Positions 8,034 through 14,742 of a DNA stretch of 38,938 nt are shown piece by piece. Positions within the stretch are counted from its first letter, which is position 1. Each line of letters opens with the position of its first letter. Source of the DNA: an uncultured Holdemania sp. (GTDB taxonomy: Bacteria; Bacillota_I; Bacilli_A; Erysipelotrichales; Erysipelotrichaceae); contig CAMQTJ010000015.1 of the NCBI GenBank assembly GCA_947037125.1, positions 1 through 38,938 of the forward strand, given 5' to 3'. The notes beneath the pieces were generated by a model. The model made no database searches. It had not been told where the DNA came from and worked only from the letters and a program-made list of their open reading frames with translations. The position numbers and the translations under genes are program-made.

Positions 8034-8070
8034 ACTTATACTAGTTTAAATTAGTATAAGTTTTTTTTTT
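8034..8070 (+). terminator. trxA terminator
   Basis: Perfect ten-base-pair stem ACTTATACTA / TAGTATAAGT (8034-8043, 8052-8061), eight-base loop, then about ten T residues. Confidence 0.93.
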
Positions 8071-8255
8071 GCTTTTTTTAAATATTTATTCAAAATTTAT
8101 AGAATTATGTATAAATTAGTATGAATATGGTAATAATTTATTGTTTTATCGTATGAAATAATAGAAATGAAATAAAATATAAATAGGATATTTACCAATA
8201 TATTCGATAAATGTATAAAAAAACATGCGAAATATAAAAAAAATAAAAAAAACTA
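8071..8255. other. Gene-free AT-rich spacer between trxA and the polyamine operon
   Basis: This is the middle of a 330-base stretch without a gene between trxA and the XRE-cupin gene. It is more than 85% A+T, with many A-runs. No ORF with a ribosome site and no convincing hairpin was found. A role as an upstream AT-rich promoter element is possible but not shown. Confidence 0.5.
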
Positions 8256-8283
8256 TTGCTTTTTTTTGAAAATAAAATATAAT
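8256..8283 (+). promoter_or_regulatory. Promoter of the XRE-cupin/potABCD operon
   Basis: -35 TTGCTT (8256-8261), 16-base spacer containing a T-tract, -10 TATAAT (8278-8283). Start of transcription is expected near 8290, giving a leader of about 50 bases. Confidence 0.72.
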
Positions 8284-8313
8284 AAATATGAGTTTTATGT
8301 TAGTTACTTAAAA

Positions 8314-8330
8314 GTTTAGTAATACTAAAC
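8314..8330 (+). promoter_or_regulatory. Inverted repeat, candidate operator in the pot operon leader
   Basis: Perfect 7-3-7 palindrome GTTTAGT-AAT-ACTAAAC between the -10 box and the AAGGGGG ribosome site. It could be the binding site of the XRE-cupin regulator encoded just downstream, or an RNA hairpin next to the ribosome site. Confidence 0.5.
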
Positions 8331-8342
8331 AAGGGGGCAAAA

Positions 8343-8882
8343 ATGGATATCGGAAGTCGTATAAAACAACTAAGATTTAAAAATGATTTGACCCTAGAAG
8401 AACTTGCTAGTAGAACAGAATTAACTAAGGGTTTTTTGTCTCAATTAGAACGTAATTTAACATCTCCATCAATTGTGACTTTAATTGATATTGTTGAGAC
8501 CTTAGGTTGTGATATGTCAGAATTTTTTAAAGAAGAAGTTGATGAAAAAATTGTTTTTACCCAAGATGATTATTTTGTTGATGTAAGGGAACAGTCGACA
8601 GTTCATTGGATTGTGCCTAATGCTCAAAAAAATGAAATGGAACCTATTATTATTGAAATTGAACCTTTTGGTAAAAGTAGTGAAGTTTATTCTCATGAAG
8701 GTGAGGAGTTTGGATATGTACTTAGTGGTAAAATTAAGTTAGTTGATGTTGATACAAAAAAAAGTGTTGTTATAAAAAAAGGTGAAACATTTTATTTAAA
8801 TGGGCTTATGAGCCATTATTTATTTAATGATTCAAAGCAAGTGGCTAAAGTATTATGGATATGTACGCCACCAATTTTTTAG
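8343..8882 (+). CDS. XRE-family HTH regulator with C-terminal cupin domain
   Basis: 179 residues. An N-terminal XRE helix-turn-helix (residues ~1-65: IGSRIKQLRFKNDLTLEELA, TKGFLSQLERN, SPSIVTLIDIVETLG) is followed by a cupin_2 barrel (residues ~105-175, with SHEGEEFGYVLSGKIKLV and KKGETFYLNGLMSHYLFN). This architecture is widespread as the first gene of Firmicute potABCD operons, where it is thought to sense polyamines or a related metabolite through the cupin. It lies nine bases before potA, under the operon promoter, so it likely regulates its own operon. The palindrome in the leader is the natural candidate site. The ligand is inferred from context only. Confidence 0.9.
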   Translation: MDIGSRIKQLRFKNDLTLEELASRTELTKGFLSQLERNLTSPSIVTLIDIVETLGCDMSEFFKEEVDEKIVFTQDDYFVDVREQSTVHWIVPNAQKNEMEPIIIEIEPFGKSSEVYSHEGEEFGYVLSGKIKLVDVDTKKSVVIKKGETFYLNGLMSHYLFNDSKQVAKVLWICTPPIF

Positions 8883-8891
8883 GGGGATAAT

Positions 8892-10463
8892 ATGAAAAAA
8901 TTTATACAAATTAAAAATATAGTTAAAGATTTTGATGGTCAAATAGTTTTAAAGGGAATTAATCTTGATATTTATGAAAATGAGTTTGTTACACTACTTG
9001 GTCCTTCAGGTTGTGGTAAAACGACATTACTTAGAATACTAGCAGGTTTTTTACAACAAAGTGATGGTCAAATATTTTTAGATGGTAAAGATCTTACAGG
9101 TGTTGAAGCTTATAAACGTGATATCAATACAGTCTTTCAAAAATATGCTTTATTTCCTCATATGAATGTTTATGAAAATATTGCTTTTGGTTTAAAGATT
9201 AAAAAAATCAGTAAAGATGTTATCGAACAAAAAGTTAATCGTATGCTATCACTTGTAAATCTTGATGGATATGCGAAAAGAAATGTAACTATGTTATCAG
9301 GTGGGCAACAACAGCGTGTAGCAATTGCTAGAGCGTTAGTTAATGAACCTGAGGTATTGTTGCTTGATGAACCATTAGGTGCTTTAGATTCAAAACTACG
9401 TAAGGAAATGCAGCTTGAACTTAAAAAGATTCAACAAGAAGTTGGAATAACATTTATCTTTGTAACTCATGATCAAGAAGAAGCATTAACAATGTCTGAT
9501 AAAATTGTGGTTATGAAAGATGGAGAAATTCAACAAATTGGATCGCCAACTGATATTTATAATGAACCTGAAAATGAATTTGTTGCAAGGTTTATTGGAG
9601 AAAGTAACATTATTGATGGTTTAATGGTTGAAGATTACAAAGTTATGTTCGATGATAAAGTATATGATAGTGTTGATTATGGTTTTAAACCAAATGAAAA
9701 TGTTGATATTGTTATTCGTCCTGAAGATATTGATATCAAAGAACCAAATACAGGTGTTTTAAATGGTATTGTTAAGTCTGTATTATTTAAGGGTGTTCAT
9801 TATGAAATAGTTGTTGAAACTGTTTCTGGTACGAGTAAAACAGTTAAAATGCATATCTTAAAAAATCATGACCGTTATAATGAAAGTGCTAAGCAAAAAA
9901 TATCAGCAAATGACTTTACGATGGATTTAGAAGATGTTGCAAATATTACTGATGCTGAAATTATTGCAAGAGCAAATGCTCAAGCATGGGATGATAAAGA
10001 TGAATATGTTTCATTAACAAAAATAGAATATGATATTTTAAATCAATCTGGAAAATATGCTGTAACATTTAAGACAAGTGAAAATACTTCAATTACTGTA
10101 ACAATAAGTGTTGTAGAACCAAAATATGTTGAAGATGATAAGCAAGGTGTTGGTATTACTGCATTTGATTTTTATAAGACAGCTGATGAAATTAAAGAAA
10201 GTATGATGTTAAGTACTGATTTAAAAATGTGGGCTAATGCATCTGCTTGGGATTTAGAAGATGATAGTAATATTGAAATACATGATGTTGTTTATGATTT
10301 TGATGCTGAAAATATTAGTGAGGGTGAATTTGACATAACCTTCGCAACAAAAGGTAGAGTATTTAAAATTCATACTACTGATGCTAAGTTAGAGAATCAA
10401 AAAGTTTCATTAGATTTTAGTGCTGAAGATATTCACATTATGTCAAAATTTGGTAGTTACTAA
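8892..10463 (+). CDS. potA: Spermidine/putrescine ABC transporter ATPase with insertion in the TOBE domain
   Basis: 523 residues, against about 350-370 for usual PotA. The ATPase part is standard: Walker [10 protein letters not shown] near residue 38, Q-loop FQKYALFPH, signature [15 protein letters not shown] near 135, Walker [13 protein letters not shown]-loop VTHDQEEA. The TOBE domain begins normally ([27 protein letters not shown]) and its final strands appear only at the extreme end ([14 protein letters not shown]). Between them lie about 160 extra residues built from two related units: ANAQAWD...YD...[10 protein letters not shown] (from about 351) and ANASAWD...YDF...[10 protein letters not shown] (from about 445), which look like small beta-sandwich, Ig-like repeats. 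The gene overlaps potB by one base. It powers polyamine import from the cytosolic side. Confidence 0.92.
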   Translation: MKKFIQIKNIVKDFDGQIVLKGINLDIYENEFVTLLGPSGCGKTTLLRILAGFLQQSDGQIFLDGKDLTGVEAYKRDINTVFQKYALFPHMNVYENIAFGLKIKKISKDVIEQKVNRMLSLVNLDGYAKRNVTMLSGGQQQRVAIARALVNEPEVLLLDEPLGALDSKLRKEMQLELKKIQQEVGITFIFVTHDQEEALTMSDKIVVMKDGEIQQIGSPTDIYNEPENEFVARFIGESNIIDGLMVEDYKVMFDDKVYDSVDYGFKPNENVDIVIRPEDIDIKEPNTGVLNGIVKSVLFKGVHYEIVVETVSGTSKTVKMHILKNHDRYNESAKQKISANDFTMDLEDVANITDAEIIARANAQAWDDKDEYVSLTKIEYDILNQSGKYAVTFKTSENTSITVTISVVEPKYVEDDKQGVGITAFDFYKTADEIKESMMLSTDLKMWANASAWDLEDDSNIEIHDVVYDFDAENISEGEFDITFATKGRVFKIHTTDAKLENQKVSLDFSAEDIHIMSKFGSY

Positions 10464-11242
10464 TGAAGAGTTTTGCTCGATTAGCTTATCCATATATGTT
10501 TTGGATTTCAATATTTATTGTATTGCCTATGTTAATGATTGTATTTTATGCTTTTTCAACCCAAGGTAATGATGTCTTAACACTTCAATTTACATTAGAT
10601 AATTTCAAAAGATTTTTCTCTGATCCTATCTTTCCGATGGTTTTATATAGATCTTTAAAAATCGCTTTTATGACAACAATTATTTGTTTGGCTATTGGAT
10701 ATCCATGTGCTTATTTAATTGCTCAGATGAAGGAAAAAGATCAAACGATGATGATCTTATTAATTACATTACCTATGTGGATTAATATGCTTGTAAGAAC
10801 TTATGCTTGGCGTGGTATTTTGATGAGTACTGATTTAAGTAGTGAAATTAAAGTTTTGATTGGTATGGTTTATAATTTTCTGCCATTTATGATAATTCAA
10901 ATATATACTTCATTGGCTAAAATGGATAAATCATTATTATTTGCAGCTCATGATTTAGGGGCTAATAAAATTAAGACATTTTTAAGAATTACTTTACCAT
11001 TATCTATACCTGGTGTAATAGCTGGAATTACGTTAGTATTCTTACCGGCAGTATCTTCATTTTTCATTCCAATATTATTGGGTGGAGGAGAATATGTTTT
11101 AATCGGTAATTTAATTGAAAACTATTTTGTTGCATCTGGTGATTGGAATTTTGGTAGTGCGATATCATTGATTATGGCAGTACTTATTATGGCTTCGATG
11201 TTTTTAACTAAAAAGCTTGACTATGGAAATAAGGAGGGCTAA
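10463..11242 (+). CDS. potB: Spermidine/putrescine ABC transporter permease PotB
   Basis: 259 residues with about six membrane helices. It carries the EAA-type cytoplasmic loop AAHDLGANKIKTFLRITLPLS that docks on the ATPase, and the NMLVRTYAWRGIL block typical of PotB. The start ATG overlaps the potA stop (TAATG), implying translational coupling. It pairs with PotC to form the membrane channel. Confidence 0.94.
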   Translation: MKSFARLAYPYMFWISIFIVLPMLMIVFYAFSTQGNDVLTLQFTLDNFKRFFSDPIFPMVLYRSLKIAFMTTIICLAIGYPCAYLIAQMKEKDQTMMILLITLPMWINMLVRTYAWRGILMSTDLSSEIKVLIGMVYNFLPFMIIQIYTSLAKMDKSLLFAAHDLGANKIKTFLRITLPLSIPGVIAGITLVFLPAVSSFFIPILLGGGEYVLIGNLIENYFVASGDWNFGSAISLIMAVLIMASMFLTKKLDYGNKEG

Positions 11243-12078
11243 TGATGTTGAATATTAAAAATTATTTTAAAGAATTAAATTTGAAACATAAATTATTTTC
11301 TAAAAGTTATATAATAGGCACACTTTTGTTCTTTTATTTACCTATTGTATATGTAGTTATGTTTTCATTCAATGAATCTAAAAGTTTAACTAAATTCACA
11401 GGATTTAGCTTGAAATGGTATGATAAAATGTTGAATGATTCGACAATGCTTGATGCAATTTACTACACAGTTGTAATTGCAGTTATCGCAACCATTGTTA
11501 GTACAATTGTAGGAACAATTGCTGCAATTGGACTTTCTAAGTCGAAAAAAATTGTAAAAGAATTAGTGTTACAGGTTAATAACTTACCAATGATGAATCC
11601 GGAAATAGTAACTGCAATTGGTTTGATGTTATTCTTTACATCATTTTCAATTAAAACAGGATTTATGACTTTATTACTATCTCACATTGCATTTTGTATT
11701 CCATATGTAATGTTAAGTGTTATGCCAAGATTAAGGCAATTAGATCCAAATTTAGCTGAGGCAGCCCTAGACTTAGGCGCAACTCCTTGGCAGGCATTAA
11801 CGAAAGTTATTGTGCCATTAATTACACCCGGTATCATCGCAGGAGCACTTATTGCATTCACAATGAGCTTTGATGATTTTGTTATATCGTTTTTTACAAC
11901 AGGTCCGGGGGTTACGAATATTTCGATTTATGTATATACAATGTATAAACGTATAAATCCAAGTATTAATGCATTATCGACATTAATTATAGTTGTAATA
12001 ACTATTGTGTTGATACTTGTAAATGCTATACCGATTTTAAAAGAAAAAGGGAGAAAGAAAAATGTACAAATTTATTAA
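11242..12078 (+). CDS. potC: Spermidine/putrescine ABC transporter permease PotC
   Basis: 278 residues, six predicted membrane helices, with the EAA loop EAALDLGATPWQALTKVIVPL and the PotC-typical FTMSFDDFVISFFTTGPG. AAGGAGGG lies just upstream; ATG 11242 overlaps the potB stop (TAATG) and a second ATG at 11245 has slightly better spacing, so the start is uncertain by one codon. The C-terminus overlaps the potD start by 17 bases. Confidence 0.94.
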   Translation: MMLNIKNYFKELNLKHKLFSKSYIIGTLLFFYLPIVYVVMFSFNESKSLTKFTGFSLKWYDKMLNDSTMLDAIYYTVVIAVIATIVSTIVGTIAAIGLSKSKKIVKELVLQVNNLPMMNPEIVTAIGLMLFFTSFSIKTGFMTLLLSHIAFCIPYVMLSVMPRLRQLDPNLAEAALDLGATPWQALTKVIVPLITPGIIAGALIAFTMSFDDFVISFFTTGPGVTNISIYVYTMYKRINPSINALSTLIIVVITIVLILVNAIPILKEKGRKKNVQIY

Positions 12079-13144
12079 AGTTTCATTATGTGTTTTACTA
12101 TTAGCTTCTACTACTGCTTGTTCTAAAGGAGAAAAAAATGATTTTGATCCAATGGAAACATTTGGTTGTGACGTTTTAAATGTTTACAATACAGGAGAAT
12201 ATATCGGTGAAAATACATTAAGTTTATTTGAAGAAACTTATAATGTTAAAGTTAACTATAGCTTATTTGCATCAAATGAAATGATGTATACTAAATTGAT
12301 GGATAATTCTCAATATGATGTTTTAGTTCCATCTGATTATATGATCGAAAGATTAATCAGTGAAGAGTTCTTACAACCTATTGATAAAGACGTTATTACA
12401 AACATGGGAGCAATTACTCCAAGTATTATGAACAAAGACTACGATCCAGGTAATGTATACTCAGTTCCATATTTTTATGGAAATGTTGGAATCATCTACA
12501 ATACAAACAATATCGATGCTGCAGATGTTGAAGAACTTGGTTTCAATGTATTTTTAGAAGAAAAATACAAAGGTCAAGCATATATGTATGATTCAGAAAG
12601 AGATTCATTTATGGTTGCTTTTAAAGCTTTAGGTTATTCAATGAATACTGAAGATGAAGCTGAAATTCAAGCTGCTTATGAATGGTTACTTCAAGTTGAT
12701 GAAAATATCGAACCTGCTTATGTAACTGATGAAGTTATTGACTCTATTATTAATGAAGAAAGAGACTTAGCTGTTGTTTATAGTGGTGATGCTGCTTATA
12801 TGACTTCAGAAAATGAAAACTTAGCATATTACTTACCAGAAGGTGGAACTAACTTATGGTTTGATGCAATGGTAATTCCTGCAAACGCTGGATGTCCATC
12901 TCTTGCTAATGAATTTATTAACTTTATGCTTTCATATGATGTTGCATTAGACAATTCAGCATATGTTGGTTATACTTCAAGTGTTGAAGAAGTTGCTCAA
13001 TTCTTAATGTCTAGTGAAGGTGATTACTTTGAAAATAACGCTTATGATGCTCGTGTTGATTATGAATTTGATGAAGTATTCGTTCATAATGAAGTTTTAA
13101 AGCAAAAATTAGCTGATTTATGGATTAAAGTAAAAAGCAAATAA
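12062..13144 (+). CDS. potD: Spermidine/putrescine-binding lipoprotein PotD
   Basis: 360 residues. A lipoprotein signal peptide (KFIKVSLCVLLLASTTAC, lipobox Cys at residue 20) anchors it outside the cell. The periplasmic-binding-protein fold shows PotD landmarks: LNVYNTGEYIGENTLSLFE, NYSLFASNEMMYTKL, YDVLVPSDYMIERL, PYFYGNVGIIYNT and GTNLWFDAMVIP (aromatic and acidic polyamine-binding residues). It overlaps potC by 17 bases; GGGAG upstream provides the ribosome site. It is the last gene of the operon, followed by a terminator. Whether spermidine or putrescine is preferred cannot be said. Confidence 0.94.
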   Translation: MYKFIKVSLCVLLLASTTACSKGEKNDFDPMETFGCDVLNVYNTGEYIGENTLSLFEETYNVKVNYSLFASNEMMYTKLMDNSQYDVLVPSDYMIERLISEEFLQPIDKDVITNMGAITPSIMNKDYDPGNVYSVPYFYGNVGIIYNTNNIDAADVEELGFNVFLEEKYKGQAYMYDSERDSFMVAFKALGYSMNTEDEAEIQAAYEWLLQVDENIEPAYVTDEVIDSIINEERDLAVVYSGDAAYMTSENENLAYYLPEGGTNLWFDAMVIPANAGCPSLANEFINFMLSYDVALDNSAYVGYTSSVEEVAQFLMSSEGDYFENNAYDARVDYEFDEVFVHNEVLKQKLADLWIKVKSK

Positions 13145-13154
13145 AAATTTTAAT

Positions 13155-13206
13155 TAACTCTTATACAACCATTTTGAATGGAATAGGTTGTAAAGAGTTT
13201 TTTTTA
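13155..13206 (+). terminator. pot operon terminator
   Basis: Stem AACTCTTATACAACC (13156-13170) with GGTTGTAAAGAGTT (13186-13199), one bulged base, 15-base loop, then eight T. Confidence 0.85.
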
Positions 13207-13207
13207 T

Positions 13208-13240
13208 ACAAAAAAAGCACAAGAAATTTTACTTGTACTT
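13208..13240 (-). terminator. xpt terminator
   Basis: On the minus strand GTACAAG, loop TAAAATTT, CTTGTGC (one G-U pair), followed by seven T (A-run at 13210-13216). It lies back-to-back with the potD terminator between the two convergent genes. Confidence 0.75.
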
Positions 13241-13284
13241 TATTGTGTCAATTTTTTTTATAATTATAGCTAATATAATATAAA

Positions 13285-13857
13285 TTATGATTTAAAGGTA
13301 ATAATGTTATTATCCATATTATCAATAATAGCAAGACTTTGTAGATCATAACCTAAGTTTCTTATATAATTACCACCTGACTGAAATCCTTTTTCGATAA
13401 CAATACCTAATCCTTCAATTGTACAGCCTGCTTGATTAGCGACATCTATTAGACCCTTTAAGGCATTACCTGAAGCTAAAAAGTCATCAATAATAAGAAT
13501 ATGTTCATTTAGATTTAGGAATTTTTTAGATACTGTTATTGTATAATCAGTATTATATGTATATGATGATACAACACTTGTATATAGATCATCACCGATA
13601 TTTGAACTTTTAGATTTTTTAGCAAACAATAATGGTACATTGAATTGTTGTGCAACAATTGCTCCAATTCCAATTCCTGATGCTTCGATTGTTAAAATTT
13701 TTGTGATATGTTTATTAGCGAATCTTTTTTTGTATTCTTGTGCAATTTGTGTAAGAAGTACTATATCTAATTGATGATTTAAAAAACTATCGACTTTTAA
13801 AATATTTCCATCTTTTACAATTCCATCTTTTAATATTCTCTTTTTTAATATTTCCAT
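13285..13857 (-). CDS. xpt: Xanthine phosphoribosyltransferase
   Basis: 190 residues, the usual Xpt length. It salvages xanthine with PRPP to XMP. The PRPP-binding motif is HILIIDDFLASGNALKGL (residues ~118-135), and TIEASGIGIGAIVAQ and PLLFAKKSK match the Xpt family rather than adenine phosphoribosyltransferase. The start ATG is preceded by AAGGAGG on the minus strand. A possible extended -10 (TGATACAAT) lies about 30 bases upstream. Unlike Bacillus subtilis xpt, no purine aptamer is visible in its own leader; the nearby purine riboswitch is on the opposite strand and serves purE. Confidence 0.93.
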   Translation of the reverse strand: MEILKKRILKDGIVKDGNILKVDSFLNHQLDIVLLTQIAQEYKKRFANKHITKILTIEASGIGIGAIVAQQFNVPLLFAKKSKSSNIGDDLYTSVVSSYTYNTDYTITVSKKFLNLNEHILIIDDFLASGNALKGLIDVANQAGCTIEGLGIVIEKGFQSGGNYIRNLGYDLQSLAIIDNMDNNIITFKS

Positions 13858-13947
13858 GATGCCTCCTTAAATTATTTATCTATTGTATCATAAATTTTAT
13901 AATTATAGGGTTTATAGTAATAATTTTAGCAATATATATATTATTGT

Positions 13948-13990
13948 AAAAAAAAGGTAATCTTATCCTTTAAGATTATCTTTTTTTATG
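13948..13990. terminator. Terminator-like hairpin upstream of the pur leader
   Basis: Stem GGTAATCTT (13956-13964) with AAGATTATC (13972-13980; one G-U pair), loop ATCCTTT, then seven T; A-runs on the other side make it bidirectional. On the plus strand there is no gene before it, so it may insulate the pur leader from antisense or upstream transcription. Confidence 0.6.
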
Positions 13991-14022
13991 CTATTATTAT
14001 AGCGTATAAGGAGGTAAATTGA

Positions 14023-14073
14023 ATGACTAATGTTTATTTTAATTTGTCTGTTTGTGCACGTTATATTGATTAG
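14023..14073 (+). CDS. Possible 16-residue leader peptide or microprotein before the pur riboswitch
   Basis: ATG with AAGGAGGT at 14008-14015, a near-perfect Shine-Dalgarno sequence with seven-base spacing, encodes MTNVYFNLSVCARYID followed by TAG. It sits between two terminator-like hairpins, about 35 bases before the purine aptamer. No runs of a single amino acid suggest a classical attenuator. The strong ribosome site is the main support; translation is not proven, and no promoter of convincing quality is visible (TATTAT near 13992 is a candidate -10). Confidence 0.35.
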   Translation: MTNVYFNLSVCARYID

Positions 14074-14106
14074 ATACGTACTTTTATAGTCCGTATTTTT
14101 TATTTT
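14073..14106 (+). terminator. Hairpin between the mini-ORF and the purine aptamer
   Basis: ATACGTAC with GTCCGTAT (one mismatch), loop TTTTATA, followed by TTTTTTATTTT. Possible terminator of the mini-ORF unit, or part of the pur leader. The TATAGT inside it (14085-14090) is an alternative candidate -10 for the riboswitch transcript. Confidence 0.45.
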
Positions 14107-14107
14107 G

Positions 14108-14174
14108 GTTTGTATATGTGCGATGATTGGATTGCATGTCTCTACCTTGCTACCGTAATGGCAAGTCTACAAAC
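14108..14174 (+). ncRNA. Purine riboswitch aptamer upstream of purE
   Basis: P1 is GTTTGTA (14108-14114) with TACAAAC (14168-14174), seven perfect pairs. P2 TGCGA/TTGCA carries a loop with TTGG. J2/3 has the hallmark GTCTCTACC. P3 CTTGC/GCAAG carries the conserved L3 ACCGTAAT, whose CC can pair with GG of L2. J3/1 reads TCT where guanine aptamers have ACT: the specificity base (position 74) is C, predicting guanine or hypoxanthine, while position 73 is U instead of the usual A. Position before de novo purine genes fits feedback repression. Confidence 0.88.
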
Positions 14175-14221
14175 ATTTTTTAATTATTGTTTGTAGCATT
14201 GTTTTTTACAATGCTTTTTTT
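14167..14221 (+). terminator. Purine riboswitch antiterminator and terminator
   Basis: Terminator AGCATTGT (14195-14202), loop TTTTT, ACAATGCT (14208-14215), then T-run. The competing antiterminator pairs CTACAAAC (14167-14174, the 3' strand of P1) with GTTTGTAG (14189-14196), which is a copy of the P1 5' strand. Ligand-stabilised P1 removes the antiterminator and lets the terminator form: an OFF switch. Confidence 0.87.
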
Positions 14222-14245
14222 ATTAAACTATAGGAGAAAAAAATT

Positions 14246-14734
14246 ATGAATGAGAAAATTTTAGTTGGAGTTGTAATGGGTTCAAAAAGTGATTTAGAAG
14301 TTATGGAAAATACGTTTGCAACACTTGAAAAGTTTAATATTAAGTATGAAAAAAATGTATTAAGTGCTCACCGTACACCTGATGAAACAATTGCTTATGC
14401 GAAAAGTGCATATGATCGTGGACTTAAAGTTATAATTGCTGCAGCAGGTGGTGCAGCTCATTTAGCAGGTGTAATTGCTGGTTGTTCAACAATTCCTGTA
14501 ATTGGTGTTCCAATTAAGTCAAGTACAATGGATGGACTAGATTCACTTTTAGCGACAGTTCAAATGCCATCAGGGGTTCCTGTTGCAACAGTTGCTATTG
14601 GTAAAGCTGGAGCAATTAATGCAGCTATTTTAAGTGCTCAAATCTTAGGTGCTTTTGATGAGTCTTATCATGATTTAATCTTAAAACATAAAGAAGATAT
14701 GAAAAAAGTCGTACTTAACGACATGAAAATTTAG
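14246..14734 (+). CDS. purE: N5-carboxyaminoimidazole ribonucleotide mutase (class I PurE)
   Basis: 162 residues. Motifs GVVMGSKSDLEVM, LSAHRTPDETI, AAGGAAHLAGVIAG, PVIGVPIKSSTMDGLDSLLATVQMP and PVATVAIGKAGA.NAA are those of class I PurE, including the active-site His in SAHRTP. It rearranges N5-CAIR to CAIR in de novo purine synthesis. No purK lies beside it, so either purK is elsewhere or AIR carboxylation is handled differently. ATG 14246 follows AGGAGA. First gene of the six-gene operon behind the riboswitch. Confidence 0.96.
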   Translation: MNEKILVGVVMGSKSDLEVMENTFATLEKFNIKYEKNVLSAHRTPDETIAYAKSAYDRGLKVIIAAAGGAAHLAGVIAGCSTIPVIGVPIKSSTMDGLDSLLATVQMPSGVPVATVAIGKAGAINAAILSAQILGAFDESYHDLILKHKEDMKKVVLNDMKI

Positions 14735-14742
14735 GTGATATT

